Assembly (NCBI GenBank): GCA_038501625.1
Contig: JAZAYU010000037.1
Location: 4,588,001 to 4,652,000 of the forward strand
DNA from: Corbicula japonica
Lineage: Eukaryota > Mollusca > Bivalvia > Venerida > Cyrenidae
Reading direction: 5' to 3'
Length of the DNA: 64,000 bases
Shown here: positions 1 to 12,128 of the stretch, one piece after another
Numbering within the stretch: position 1 is the stretch's first letter
Layout: each line of letters opens with the position of its first letter
Notes under the pieces: model-generated
What the model was told of the DNA's origin: nothing
What the model saw: only the letters and a program-made list of their open reading frames with translations
Databases searched by the model: none
Translations under genes and position numbers: made by a program

Positions 1-1207
1 TATGGTATATGGTACATGAAACTATCAAAAAATAATTTGGCCTAAAAATTTCGTCTATGATATCACGTGACTTTCATTCATAAAATGTCAACAAAGCAGA
101 CGGAGTAAGAATGCAGGGTTTGCATTACTATGTATGGGTCATTTTGTGGTTTCTATGGAAATCAAAAAAGGGATTACTAAAATTTAACAAATTCATGTAA
201 GTCAAAACGTAATTTGAAATATTTACCTGTTTAGAGCGCATTTTGCTTAGTTTGACAGCAGACACGCTAGAGTAGTTTTCGTAGTAAGCGTGACGTCATA
301 ATTCACGAGCGTGCGATAAAATCTCACGAGACTACAATAAAAACATATATGTCCGCGATACAAGGTTCCTCGCGGTGTTAGGGACTTACACGATATATTG
401 TTTTTGTTAAAGGTAGATGAATATTTGCTATTAATTTTGTTATATTTTTTATTGTGCTCAGCGCGAAACTATCGTATCTGCACACTAACTTGACTTAAAT
501 CAGTGAACATTATAGACTATTAACAACCAGTGTAGATCCAGATCAGCCTTCACATCCATGCAGTTTGATTAGGATCAAACTTAGGCTTATTGTTTTTATA
601 TTTATTATATTGTGTTGTCTAACGAAACTACCAGTATAGATCCTGATTGGACTGCAATGGGTTTCATGAAGTCCATGATTAGACGGCAGTAATTAATTTA
701 ACATCTTTGTTTTGATTGTTGACAGCGCGGAAGGATAGTAATTCGGTCGGTCACGATATAGGCTAATTAAAGACAATGGCTGACACTAAATAGTCCCAAT
801 GTTTTTGCCTTTTGGGGGCATTAAATGGCTAGTATGGCCTGAAAGGAACATGTTAAGTAAATGAGATGCTTTTACTGACACACTGATAGCAAATTTATGT
901 TTGGAAATGCAGTATGTGAAAAAAGGCCCTGGTTTTAGGACGGCATATGTAAAACAGTTTTGAAGTTCACACAGAAGTGAAAAAAACAGACCACCTGTTT
1001 CAAGGTGTCAAATCTCTGTTAATTGATACATGACCCCTACTTTTCTTGCTGGAAATGGACAGTAGAAACAATTAGCTTTAAAAGCATGTAAGTTAGCCCT
1101 TAATAAAATGGTACCAGCTATGATTGCCAGCCTTTTGAAACATGTCATGTTTACTATAGTTTATATAGGGAAGTCTATTTACAGGTCTTACACCTTACGA
1201 AAATATA
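1..1207. other. Non-coding stretch, mostly featureless
   Basis: AT-rich sequence with no frame that looks coding. The only recognisable part is a weak copy of the fold-back family near 505-668. The last two bases are the TA that flanks the T1 element. Confidence 0.6.
505..668. repeat. Degenerate fold-back repeat (gatcctgatcag family)
   Basis: The left part reads 'cagtgtagatccagatcagc' and the right part carries 'agtatagatcctgattggac', which is the arm pattern of the clearer copies at 17343 and 17786. The two arms are partly complementary and flank an AT-rich spacer. It is old and diverged; the ends are approximate. Confidence 0.45.
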
Positions 1208-2427
1208 CACTCGTCAAAAGTTCTAAGTGCACACTTTTCAATTTTGAATATCTCAAAGTAAACTTATTCTAATTGAATGAAAGTTTGACATAATGTTCAT
1301 TATGATCAAACAACAATATTTTTGTTGAAAACCGTGCATATGTTTTATTTATTACGTCATCCAGGTCGGCATACGCTATTTATGCGTAATCCCCGTGCGG
1401 CAATCGAAATTAATTTTTTTACAATCGTTTTTGTTTTTCACATGTTCACCGACTCCAGACAAACACGAAAAACACACCAACAAATTGTAACCCTTTAACG
1501 GTTGACGTCAGCAGACAACGACATTGCCGTCAAAATTCTTTTCACTGGCACAACTTCAAATTTGTTGTAAAAAATCTTGACGGTTTTCGTAAATGCAAAA
1601 GAAATTCCTTATTTTTTGCATATTTTATTAATTTAAGAAGAAAATCAAACGTTATTACTTTCTTGACTGATTACGTTGCTTACGTGGAACGCTGATAATA
1701 CTCAATAACGTCATTAAAATATTTACGTAAAACAACGTAAACTCGAAAATATTAGTGTAACATTTGTTACATAAGTGTCCACTTAATAAAAATTTAAAAC
1801 TAAAATTTATAGAAATTCAATAAACTTTACAATCGAATTATTCGAAAATGACGTTTATTTGGTCAAAAAGCGTGTCCGAAAACTGGTCAATTTTATCGAA
1901 ATGAATGCATTTTTTCGTTCGGAAAGGCTGTTACACATCTATCATAGTGAATTGCATCATCGCAAACTGCTAGAAAATTCAAAAACTTTTGGCATAAAAC
2001 ACTGAAAAAAATGGAATTTTCTCCTTGAAATCCTGTAAAAACGTTATGGATAAAATAGGGAAGAGTGCGCTGGCTCGTCGTGCCCAGCAGACCATTACAA
2101 AGCTACAGGAAGATATTTCAGTGCAAAGGAATGGCGAACTACAGTATTTTCTTTAAATGTACATGAAATTTAAATTATACAGAGATGAGAAAACGATCAC
2201 AAATGATAGCCGATGCAATGATAATGAACTTGAGAATTGCTCTCTGAGTACAAGTGAGCTAAAATGTTATTATTTTTTAATCTGGTTAAGCAGACTTAAA
2301 TTTGTTGGTGTGCTTTAATAGAATATTGATTCTTCTTCATTGTAATTTACACTATTTTGAAAGATTCAATCAAATAATTTGAAAAATCAACATTTATCAA
2401 GTGTGCACTTAGAACTTTAGACTAGTG
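1208..2427 (+). mobile_element. T1 element, copy 1 (complete, TA-flanked TIR element)
   Basis: The left end reads CACTCGTCAAAAGTTCTAAG and the right end is its near-perfect inverted complement (CTTAGAACTTTAGACTAGTG). Both ends are flanked by TA, and the whole is 1,220 bp. TA target duplication and this length fit the Tc1/mariner group. However, I cannot find a transposase with a DDD/E triad, and in this copy the internal frames are broken by stops. It is best called a non-autonomous or dead Tc1/mariner-like element. Five more copies lie in the window (9041 split, 12129, 25349, 29433 and 57816) and define the family ends. Confidence 0.85.
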
Positions 2428-2451
2428 TATAACGGGTATTATTACACTCTG

Positions 2452-2966
2452 TCAAGAGCTACCGAGAGACCCTATGTCTTTATTTAAGACTGTTCAATCT
2501 TTTAGCCTTGAACAATATAAAAGGGTTTGTTAACAAGGTGGCGATGCCTTAGACTGTAATTGATACACCAACTATATAGTAATTTTTCTCAAGCTATTTT
2601 GCTTATATGATTGAATGAAATGTTGAGCTATGTGATTTACAATGATTTATATTGGAAACTAATTAGAGTTGATCACAGACGTTTTGGCCTCAACAAGTTT
2701 CTTTATAAGCCACGACTTTCTATGGACTATCTACCGAGCAGCTTCAACTCTGTGGGCGTCAGCCACTACTATTATGTTGGGACTATGAAGTCCAAACCGT
2801 ATGGAGTTCCAACTCCTATAGACTCTATGAATCTTGATAACACATTGTTCAATCTATGCTGCCTTCTCACAGAATCTGGGCTTCTTAAGAGACTACGGCA
2901 GCAGTTGATGGAACCGTACACTGTACAGTATATCTGATTCTGCCCTTGTGTTATAACACTATAATT
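2452..2966 (+). repeat. Dispersed repeat C, copy 1
   Basis: This block, starting 'tcaagagctaccgagagacc', recurs at 43138-43660 with high similarity, through a shared end 'aacactataattgta'. Homology then resumes at about 3395-3440, so copy 1 carries about 430 extra bases that copy 2 lacks. I see no terminal repeats and no recognisable transposon domain. It could be a SINE/LTR-type fragment or a piece of a larger element. Confidence 0.6.
2611..2937 (+). CDS. Unrecognised 108-codon reading frame inside repeat C
   Basis: The frame encodes a 108-residue, tyrosine-rich product (HYYYVG near residue 52) with no family I recognise. The second genomic copy (around 43300-43620) keeps the DNA similarity, but its frame is broken by stops and shifts. 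This suggests a formerly coding repeat, or a chance frame in a repeat. No signal peptide, membrane segment or catalytic motif is evident. No splice signals or promoter were identified. A functional gene is unlikely. Confidence 0.2.
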   Translation: MNEMLSYVIYNDLYWKLIRVDHRRFGLNKFLYKPRLSMDYLPSSFNSVGVSHYYYVGTMKSKPYGVPTPIDSMNLDNTLFNLCCLLTESGLLKRLRQQLMEPYTVQYI

Positions 2967-3394
2967 GTACTACGTACTAAGTAACCTATCTGAGGAGCAA
3001 GCTCAAACTGAGAACGTAGAGACCTTTCGGTAGCTTTAAGCCAGCCAGTTGGCCTCGCTAACTATCTTAAGCCAGCCAGTGTTGTCTTACACAATTTCTT
3101 GTTGCATTTAAACAACTCTTTGTTCCAAAAGTTGAAACCGGCCCCTTTATATTTACCTCATGTTTGACAATACAATGGTTACAAGCTACAAAACAAGTTT
3201 GCATAATTTTTCCTTAAGACCAAAACGTCTTCAAATCACAAAATTCACTAAATGTTATAACTTTCACAAAATGACATTATATATGTCTAGCAAAATTGTC
3301 AATGCATCAATCTGTGTGATGAAATCAATTTTAGTCTAATCATTACAATTATTATACATGAATCTATGATTTCATGTATATTTATATATGTGTA
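2967..3394. other. Extra block interrupting repeat C copy 1
   Basis: Relative to the copy at 43138, about 430 bp are present here between 'ctataattgta' and 'tataatcaaac'. The block may be an insertion in this copy or a deletion in the other. I see no clear inverted termini. It contains two 'taagccagccagt' motifs about 30 bp apart (3037-3080). Confidence 0.4.
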
Positions 3395-3440
3395 TATAAT
3401 CAAACAAAGAATTAAAATCATTCCTGAAACACTCCCATTC

Positions 3441-4637
3441 CGGAATTTATGTGATAAATTTATATATAACACTGATACGTCAGCCATTAAAGTAATTTTC
3501 TGAATTATCCAAGAAGAGCTGTTAATCATCGTCAGAACTGTCGCATAATGACTGAAAATTACCTTTCTCATAGAATATATTTAACAACAACGATCGTCGC
3601 GAGCTTCTCTAACAGTTACAAAGAAATAACTTTAACTCAAACACGATGTGCTTTTTAATATCATGTATACAGTTTGAGTTGAAAATCATAGATGCATCAA
3701 AACATTGTAGATATTTCACATTCTCATAACGTTCACTAACCTTTAGCTAATCTGCTGATTATTTATAAGAAGCTGCTTTAGTATCGCTTGTCTGGTAATT
3801 GAACATAATAGATCGACAGTGGAATCTTCTTTGGTATCTCATAGACGACTAGGAAATATTCGTTTCAGCACAATCAAAAGACCCTTTCCGGTCGATACGA
3901 AAACAATTCATTTCTAGACGTCATTAACAAAACGATAAATTAAGTCAACGAGAACCAGTATTATGATGAGAGGTGTTTTTGCAAAAAAGTACATTTTAAT
4001 TGACAACGAAACCTTAATCTATAACGGCCGTATTTTTTTGAAAATATTTTTTTTAAACTAGCCTTTCCCTGAATATTTATTATATGACAAATGTCACATG
4101 CTGGTGGTAAACAGCATATGACACACACAATGGAATTTCCATATTGTCACGTAAGTTATTATGTATTCGAGAAAAACTTAGATCCTTCAAATTATAGAGC
4201 ACGACAAAGCAAACATTAAAAACCAGTAAGTCTATCATAGGGGTGATTCAACTGATAACAGCAATTATTGAATGTTTCGGGGAGCCTTTTAACAGTCGCC
4301 GCATGACACAACCAACGCTACTATGATAATAAAATAGATGAATACTGAACTTAAAAGCAAGTAATTTTTAATAAAAAAAAATTAAAATCCTACGACAAAT
4401 CGATACTGACTTTTGAAAAAATAGTTTTTGACTCGTTAAAATACGTTTCAGGCGCCCTTCTTGAAATCAAGATCAGCTCCTTCAAAGGAAAAACATGTCA
4501 CGTTTAAATATTTCGTGGTAGTGAAAAGAATATAATAAAATGCGGAATGAGGACCTGTAATAAAATGTTGTAGCTATTTTTTTATTTAGAACACATAACA
4601 ATATTAATTAATAATTAATATACCAACCCTTTTTCAA
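3441..4637. other. Non-coding stretch
   Basis: AT-rich, with no convincing frame. Near 4290-4340 the text 'gcatgacacaaccaacgcta' resembles the region just upstream of the family-D copy at 8132-8180, so a decayed piece of that family may lie here. Confidence 0.4.
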
Positions 4638-5520
4638 TATGTATATCAAGAATTGCCACATTCAGAAGACACAGCCTCCCCACACAGCAAAGAAGCTACT
4701 TGGTCAAACAAAAAGGTGAGTTCTCAATGACCTTAATGAAACCAGATCCCCTGGAGTCAAATCAACAAGAATACGATGTCAGAGATTTTAGAAACATATC
4801 AAACTTTTTTAAGACTTTCCTGTCAAATTTCGTAAACTCTCAAATTCACGTCACCGTCGTCGAGCAATCCAAGCGATAAAAATAGCGATCAATTGTAGAT
4901 AGGTAGATCACCATGCATGCAGAGCGCTGTGATAACATTTCTTTTTGACTTTACTTGTGGTTTTTAAAGAAGAGTGGATACATTTACATAGCTTTAATAT
5001 TGTTTCTTAAGCTAATCTTCGTTAAAACCTGGCTGAAAAATACATTGCGGCATTAGTGTTTTTAAAATGCAGATGTATTTTTGAATAAAATCTGGGTAAC
5101 AGCGAAAAAACTTGAGAAAGATTTTTTTCCTAATTGATGATACCGATAACCATGTTTTAAAAGTTTTGTTGTCATGCAAGTTTACTGAATTTTTTAATAA
5201 TCTTAAATCTCTAGAAGGCTTACAAGCTACGATATATAAACACCGTAAGATGTTGCACGTTTGACATCACAATCTAAAAGTGGAAAATTTACAGTATTAA
5301 AATCTTAACGTCTACCTTTCATCTATTATAATAGCTAGGTAACAATTATCAATGGAAAGAATTTTATAAAAGCTTGCTCTTGTAATGTCATTTTCATGTT
5401 TAGTAGACAGAGATATTATAATATCTTTCATAGCAGTATAGGAACAGATCAGGGATGCACAATCGGTACCAATCGGGATGCCTCTAGTTTATAAATAGAG
5501 GTAACAAAAATAATATATAA
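4638..5520 (-). pseudogene. Decayed Penelope-like element (minus strand)
   Basis: The 3' end signature 'gtatatcaagaattgccaca', followed by 'acacagcctccccacaca', matches the reverse complement of the 3' tail at 21735-21796. The copy then runs through an internally deleted 3' UTR and the C-terminal coding part ('catgcagagcgctgtgat'). It ends near the remnant of the MGTNCAP motif (around 5450-5490, 'gggatgcacaatcggtacca'). Frames are destroyed by many indels. It is an old 5'-truncated copy. Confidence 0.75.
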
Positions 5521-5720
5521 GGGTTTTTTTTAGGTTGCACAATTTAAATTAAGTTTGTGAGCGATTTTAGATTAATCGCACCAACAATGTAAGAATGTAA
5601 GAATACAAAAATATATATGTGGTTACAGCTCGTCTCTTTATGAGCAATTGTTAAAAGTTAAGATCACTTTTGATTAAACTGTTCTACACCGAGAACAAAA
5701 ACAATGTAGCAAGCATTACA

Positions 5721-6100
5721 AGCTGATGCAGGAACTGTGAAAGCAACCGAACACGACAAATATCAAATTAAAACAGGCTCGGTTTTATTGAGTGATGGGA
5801 CAGCATATTACAGTCCAAGCCGCCGATCATTGATTGAGCGCTACTCAATACTTATACAAATATATGTTTTGTTCTCATCGACCATCAAAAACCATCGTCA
5901 TTTATAATGTACCGGTTAAATGTACAGGTATACTTTTTACACACCCCACAAACAATGGTACTGTGACATTGACAAAGATGAAAAGGGAACGTTAAAAGCA
6001 TCCAAACACGAAAAAAAAAATATTTCAGGCTCGGTTTGTTTGAGCAGTACTGGACTGTTATATAATTGTCCACGCCGTTGTAACGTTGTTTACTAGTCTC
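5721..6100 (+). repeat. Family D dispersed element, two degraded copies
   Basis: Two adjacent blocks carry the family-D signature, 'aaccgaacacgacaaatatc' at about 5746 and 'aagcatccaaacacgaaaaa' at about 5995. In both it is followed by 'aggctcggtttgtttgagc'-like text. The same signature recurs at 8175, 24083 (inverted), 28450, 31275, 40690 (inverted) and 47215 (inverted). The family is about 250-300 bp with no coding capacity seen; it may be a SINE or MITE. Confidence 0.55.
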
Positions 6101-6494
6101 CATAAAACAATAACCCCGGTCGTTTTTTTTATAGAATATTGAACAATTTTATATAAAATACTGACACACTTTATTTCTCCTCTCCAATTTCATTTATAAG
6201 ATATTTAACCCCCGGTTTTCCTTTTTACTGAATACTAAATATTGATTCAAGTCACTGTCGAAATTGAAAGTTAACTATAAATGGTTTTCGTTTGAATTAT
6301 GATTAAAGTAGTGAACAAAAGGGGAAGAATATCAATAATAGAAAAATATAATTAATAAATAATAATTAAAGTAGTTTAAAGTATTAAATATAAAAAGAGA
6401 TAATTGCTATTGAGGCTGCAGAGTAATGTTGTTGTTGTTTTTTAATAAAATCTATTATTATCTTTTTATAGTCATCTGAAATCATCCTTTAAAG

Positions 6495-7125
6495 TCATCT
6501 ATACATTCAAAAAGAAAGGTTACAATCTAAAGAGCTCTGCAGGCCTGGTGATCAAAGCATCTACAGTTGATCATTATGCTTACCTCTTTGGTTGCACGAC
6601 GGCGGCAGGGGTTTAAGAGTTTATGAAGGTTTATGGGGAATTCGTTTCTTAAAAGAACCTAGACGCTCAATTTGATATTTTTTTCCTTGTCATCTTGTTC
6701 TTGTTGATTTGACTCCAAGGGCTCTGGTCTCGGTAAGATCATAGAGTACCCATCCCTTTGGCTTATCAATGCTATTAGCTTCCTATGTTTTATATGTCTG
6801 TGTGGTTTTGCATACAACATTGTTCAGCCGATGGGTGGGTTGGATTTTTTCACCAAGACAACTTGTACTTGTTTGGTGATATCAGATCCTGCTTGGGCAC
6901 GTGTGAGGTTGGTGCACCCTAGAACCTGGTTAAAACCCCCACTTGCAATTTGTTTTTCCACTGGCCGTTCCAAAGCGGTAACTCCTCAGGTTCTAATTTC
7001 TTTTCATTGTTAATAGTGCTTGTTTTGAAATTGGTCATGCTCTTTCTTCCTCTCTACTTCTTGGCTGTGTTGGGAGGCTGTGTCTTCTGAATGTGGCATT
7101 TCCTGATATGCGTATTATACTTTTT
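6495..7125 (+). pseudogene. 5'-truncated Penelope-like copy (3' coding end plus UTR)
   Basis: Homology to the intact copy starts in the last ~45 codons ('aaaaagaaaggttacaatct'), passes 'ggttgcacgacggcggcagg' and the stop region, and continues through the 3' UTR to 'tcctgatatgcgtattatac'. Only the extreme C-terminus survives, so it encodes no catalytic part. The 3' end is the same as in the other copies, consistent with 5' truncation during reverse transcription. Confidence 0.85.
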
Positions 7126-8127
7126 AAAAATAAAACGTTTACGTAAAAGAAACATTTTTAAATACATTTGCTTGTTCGCCATCGATTTTAGGTCTTAATA
7201 TAACCCGTTTACGGAACAGATTTGTTGATTTGCTTCTCGAGATATGGTGTTTGATAAACACTGAAACCCGAAGAAAACCAGACTTAAAATTCACATAATG
7301 TGGTTGGTATCAGCTTTCAGACGCCAATCACATTTTGAAGTTCATTCACTCTTAATGTTTTGTTTTATTCGATACTTTAGTTAAAACATTGCATGTCTCC
7401 TAAAATTATTCATTCTACTTGTTTTGTTTTCAAATTAACAGGCAACAATTTTCTACTGAGTGAGGTCAGATTACCTTTGATCATACCGCGGTGGCGGTTT
7501 TCAGTGTAACCGATGAAATCAATATCTAAAAATGATAGCCGGAAAAAAAGTAATGAAGTGTTAAAATTCCCGAATAGATGGAGCAAATACATGTTTTTTC
7601 TTCTCTAGTTATCGTAAGTAGTGATCCGTAAAAATCAATTCCTTACCATTATGAATGCAGATTTGCAGTCAGAAAAAAATGTTGAACGTACCTACGCACG
7701 AAACGCACAAACGCACGGATGCCAATACCATATTCAACTCCGATGTCTTTCAGTGCGAATAATTACGTTTCAAGTGTATTCTGTTAGAGTAAGGGTTTGG
7801 TAAGTTGTCTTTATTCTAGCGGGGTCATTTCTACGTGTTAGGGGGTCGAAATATTATGACTGAGGAGTTGCTTTTTTATATAAAAATTACCGAGGGACAT
7901 TATTGTCAGTACAAAACAGAACTTTTTTAAAAACTCTAACCATCATTCTACAAGAGTATACAATGCATTATTGTTTGATATAATCGACACATTTGGATCG
8001 GGATCAGTTTCCAAAGTTTTACAGCCTATACCTCGGTCAAAATTTACCCAATATATATGCACCATGCCCAACGGTCTGTAAAGATCATGATACTTGATAA
8101 CGACACAGACTGAATATAATGGGAAAT
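7126..8127. other. Non-coding stretch
   Basis: No frame above about 60 codons and no recognised repeat. I see nothing I can name here. Confidence 0.5.
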
Positions 8128-8310
8128 GTTTTACAGCAGCCACACGTCACAAACAACGCTTCTCTGATACTAATATAGATGAAAAAGGAACTTTTAACAG
8201 CAACCGAATTAGACATATATAAAAATATTGAAGGTTCGGTTTAATTGAGCCTGTTCATGGAAAGTCATGGACATGCACATTTCTGTCTGTGTCGCCTAGC
8301 TCCGCATTGA
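8128..8310 (+). repeat. Family D dispersed element copy
   Basis: It carries 'agatgaaaaaggaactttta', 'gcaaccgaattagacatata' and 'ggttcggtttaattgagcct' in the same order as the other family-D copies. It appears truncated after about 130 bp of the core. Confidence 0.55.
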
Positions 8311-8517
8311 CTGTTGTCAATTTTTGTTTTGTAAAAATATATGTTACGCTTTCTACGGCCTTATTTGTGTAACGATATCAGATCAGTATTTTATTTATGT
8401 GTGTTCACAAGCCCTCAGAGAACTGGCATATACTAATTTCAATTCAATATTTGAAACATCCCTATGCATTTTAATTCACTAATAGCTTAACTGCGCGAAT
8501 TGAATAGTGAACGTATG

Positions 8518-8862
8518 TTTTGCGTGCTTTTGCATACAACATTGTTGAGCTGATGGGTGGGTTGAAGTTATTTCACCAAGACAACTTGTACTTGTTGTAT
8601 GTTTCGAGAACCTTTTGGGGCAAGTGTGAGGTTGGTGCAACCTAGAACCTGGTTTTAAGCCCCAGTGGCAATTTGTTTTACCAATGACCGTTCCAAGGCG
8701 GTAACCTTAATGGTTCTCTTTTTCGTAAATTGTTTGTGGCGCCTTATTTGAATTGACATACTTATAAAAAACACGCTCTCTCTTCCTCTCTTCTCTTTCG
8801 CTGCGTTGGAAGTCGTTGGTATATGAGTGTGGTGATTTCTGATATGCATATTTTACTTTTTT
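8518..8862 (+). pseudogene. Penelope-like 3' UTR fragment
   Basis: Begins within the 3' UTR ('gcttttgcatacaacattgt') and runs to the common 3' terminus ('ttctgatatgcatattttac'). It has no coding sequence. Similarity to 21440-21796 is clear over the whole fragment. Confidence 0.8.
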
Positions 8863-9040
8863 GATGACATGCTAATAATGATATCAGTCATTGGTTGTAT
8901 CTTTCCATTTTAAGACTGACTTCATTTCATCCAATAATCAGTTTGAAATAGAGACTGACAAGGATAAAAGAAACTGAAAAAAATGAAGAGTTAGCGCAGC
9001 AGTGGAAGAGAAAGAGCAGCGTATTATTTTATGCTTTCTA

Positions 9041-9658
9041 CACTTGTCAAAAGTTCTAAGTACTTTCTTTTTAATTTTGAATATCTCAAAGAAAAATTAT
9101 CATAATTATAAGAAAGCTTTTACATTATGTTAAATAAGATCAAACAATAATAATTATTTGAAAACTGTGCATTTGTTTAACGTAATGCGTCTTCTACGTC
9201 TGCATACGCTATTTTTGTGTAATCCCGTGCAGCAATCGAATTGGACTTTTTTACATCCAATTTTGTATTCCACATGTTCACCGACACCGGACAATCTAAA
9301 AAAACACACGAATATTTTAAAACTGTGGAACGTTTGGCGACTGAAGACCACGTAAGTTTCGTCAAAATGCTTTTAACTGGCACAAATTAAATTTATTATA
9401 AAAACATCCTAATGGTATTCGTAAATGCAAATGTAAATGCCCCATTTTTGCATATTTAATCGTTATAAGAACAAAAAAACAAAACAAACGATATTTTTTT
9501 CTAGATTGATAACGTTGCTTACGTTGAACATTGACGTTACTCACTTACGTCATTAAATATTTACGTAAAAGAACGTAAAAAAGAAAATTTTAGAATTGCA
9601 TTTATTTGATAAGTGCCCACTTATTAAAATTCTAGAACTTAAATTAAAAGCTATCAAT
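9041..9658 (+). mobile_element. T1 element, copy 2, left half (split by the hAT-like insert)
   Basis: The left terminus is CACTTGTCAAAAGTTCTAAG preceded by TA. Internal sequence is collinear with copies 1 and 3 until 9658, where it is cut by an insertion. It resumes at 21902 and ends at 22508. The two halves sum to about 1,225 bp, the family length, so this is one element split by a later event. Confidence 0.9.
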
Positions 9659-10660
9659 TAGGGATGGAAACGAGTAGCAAAATCGGTACTCGGATACTCG
9701 GATCTTGTTCCGAGCGAGTACTCTAGTACTCGAAACCGTTCTCTAACGTAAGAAGAAATATCGGCTTCTATAAGTTTTAACCATCATACCGGGTATGATC
9801 ATACCAGACTGCCTGACTCATTAAATAGCTCCCCAGCAAGCACAGGTATATCGGGCCAATATAGGCTTGCTGATATCAGTTTATGTTATTGGTCCGATAT
9901 ATTCCCGATATAAGCATCCAACTGTATAGTGCAATTATATAGTGAAAATATGTTCCGTTCTATATTTTATTGATATTTGCCATATTTTCCGTCAAATTTT
10001 AGCGTCAATTTCTCATACTAATTCTCATTTTAAAAAGTCGGATCTTTCAATATCGGCCCAATTGCGGTGTGATATACGAACGTACATCCAAAAATCGACA
10101 ACTCTGCGGGGAGGGTGTCAGATACAGAAATGAAGAAGACACGTTGGAAACCGGTAATTTTATGTTCTATATTTATTTTTAAAATTCGATCTGGTAAAAA
10201 ATTTAATATTGTGATATTTTTCGGACAAAAATGTTTAACTTTTAATTAGTTTATTCTCTTCATTCACTTCGGGACTAGCTGCGACGTATGCAACACGAAA
10301 TTTAAAATCGCAATACTTTCAGTGATATACTCGGTAATTGCCAGTAAGTTTTGAAATTTTACTAAATCATTTATTGTAGTTCCTATTTTCAGTCATTTTT
10401 CTTTCCGTTTTATTATGTTACTTTTGCAGTAAATGTGCTGGCACATCAGTTTACAATTGTCACAATTTTTCGCGACTTTGTTCTATGCAAAATCAAAATA
10501 TGATTAGATAAAGTTTATTAAACGATTAAAGATTTTAGATGAGCCAAGTAAAAAGATCACATTTTATCTGATTTTTTGAATCATTGTGTAAATTTTTGCA
10601 AAATGAATGTGCAGGGGAAAATGCTCTTTTCTAGAGCCGATAATGAAATTTGATGCCAAG

Positions 10661-10793
10661 CTGATATAGAAATCTGATGATGGGTCGATATAGAAATCTG
10701 ATGATGGGTGGATATAAAAATCTGATGATGGGTCGATATAAAAATCTGATGACGGGCCAATATAAAAATCTGTTGATGGGCCGATGTCGATTT
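10661..10793. repeat. 24-bp tandem repeat (about 5 units)
   Basis: Successive units begin 'ctgatgatgggtcgatata' at 10674, 10698, 10722, 10746 and 10770, with a partial unit before. On the minus strand the period of 24 keeps a frame open and gives a repeated SSDFYI octamer, which explains a 126-codon minus-strand frame here. The array is part of the CCCAGCAAGC element, not evidence of a gene. Confidence 0.85.
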
Positions 10794-10909
10794 TATCGAG
10801 AAACAATATCGGCTTGATGTCGGAAAGTATGTTGGGCCGATATAACATCAACTTTGCAAGGCCGATTGTGGGCCGATATCTATTTCTGATGATGGGCCGA
10901 TATTGAAAA

Positions 10910-11473
10910 AAAAAGCAACATATGCATATCAGGAATCGCCACACTCAAAAAACACAGCCTCCCCACGCAGCGAAAAAGAAGAGAGGAAGATAGAGAGAGC
11001 GCATGTTTTATATATGTATGTCAATTCAAATAGGACGCCACAAACAATTAATAAACAAGGGAACCTTTGGGGATACCGCCTTGGAACGGTCAGTGGCAAA
11101 ACAAATTGCCACTGGGGGTTTAAACCAGGTTCTAGGGTGCACCAACCTCACACTTGCCCCAACAGGTTCTCGTATCACAAAACAAGTACAAATTGTCTTG
11201 GTGAAATAACTCCAACCCACCCATCAGCTCAACAATGTTGCATGCAAAAGCATACAAACATATAAACATAAGAATTTAATAGCATTGCAAAGCCAAAGGG
11301 CGGGTACTCAATGATCTTTCCGAGACCAGAGCACCTGGAGTAAAATCAGCAAGAACACGATGACAGAGATAAAAGAAACAAATCGAGCTTTTAGGTTCTT
11401 TTAAGAAAAGATTTCCCCATAAACTTTCATAAACTCTTGCACCCCTGCCACCGTCGTGCAACCAAAGAGGTAA
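10910..11473 (-). pseudogene. Penelope-like 3' fragment (minus strand)
   Basis: Reverse complement of the Penelope 3' end: 'gcatatcaggaatcgccaca' at the 3' terminus, the whole 3' UTR, and the final codons ('ccaccgtcgtgcaaccaaag'). It sits between two parts of the CCCAGCAAGC element ('gggccgatattga' before, 'attatcggtccgatg' after), so it is a younger insertion. It has no catalytic coding sequence. Confidence 0.85.
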
Positions 11474-11518
11474 GACATTATCGGTCCGATGTTGGCTCGA
11501 TATATAATGCTTGCTGGG

Positions 11519-12126
11519 TCGTGTCACAAACTAGTACATCGCCGTAAAATGTACACATCGTGAAAATAATGAATGGTCACCACTCCGACTTTAGTTCAGT
11601 TTTGCAAACTTACAATCAACAATCACATTTGAATATAATTATTCAATAAACAAAATCAAATGAAAGGCCGGCAGGAGATGCGTCATATTTAAAATATTCA
11701 CCAGCTAATTTTCATGATTGCAAATTGTATGGGTTACTGATGTTTCAAGGGCATCAAACAACAACGTCAATTTATCGGATATTTGTGCCCCTTACTGTCA
11801 TCTTGTTTATTAGAAACCAGGTGCGAGGTGTTCACAATCAACTGTCAGTCGACGATTTGTAAGATTCCATAAAGACAACTGTCATAAAAATTGGTTAATT
11901 TTTAGCCAACGGCTATAGATATGGCATTCCGAAACCACAGACTTTTCACCAGGTGCGCTATAATGAAAAAGTCGAAGCACAGCTTCCGGTTGACGTCAGA
12001 AAGGAGTTCCAAAAGCAAACATAGAAAATCAGTTGTTAAAGATCATTTAAATTGATTGATTTCAAAGAATAAAGAGTAAAACACTTCATCAATAAAAGAA
12101 ACATAGGCACAGTGATATTATCGATA
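11519..12126. other. Interior of hAT-like shell, unassigned
   Basis: About 600 bp between nested elements, with no coding frame and no recognised repeat. It may be original hAT-like interior. Confidence 0.4.
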
Positions 12127-12128
12127 TA

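Larger units (their letters stand above)
9832..11518. mobile_element. TIR element with CCCAGCAAGC termini, nested in the hAT-like shell
   Basis: The left end is CCCAGCAAGC followed by 'acaggtatatcgggcc'. The right end is 'ggctcgatatataat' then GCTTGCTGGG, a mirrored copy. The interior is rich in 'gggccgatat' motifs and holds a 24-bp minisatellite. It is itself interrupted by a Penelope 3' fragment at 10910-11473. I could not identify a clear target duplication, so the outer limits are good to a few bases only. No transposase was seen. Confidence 0.6.

Noticed and set aside
10661..10793. Hammerhead ribozyme
   Set aside because: CTGATGA and GAAA words occur, but the intervening bases cannot form the closing stem II, so the resemblance is to short words only.
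10564..10944. 126-codon minus-strand frame with a repeated SSDFYI octamer
   Set aside because: The 24-bp tandem repeat keeps the frame open; it lies within a TIR element and has no other protein feature.
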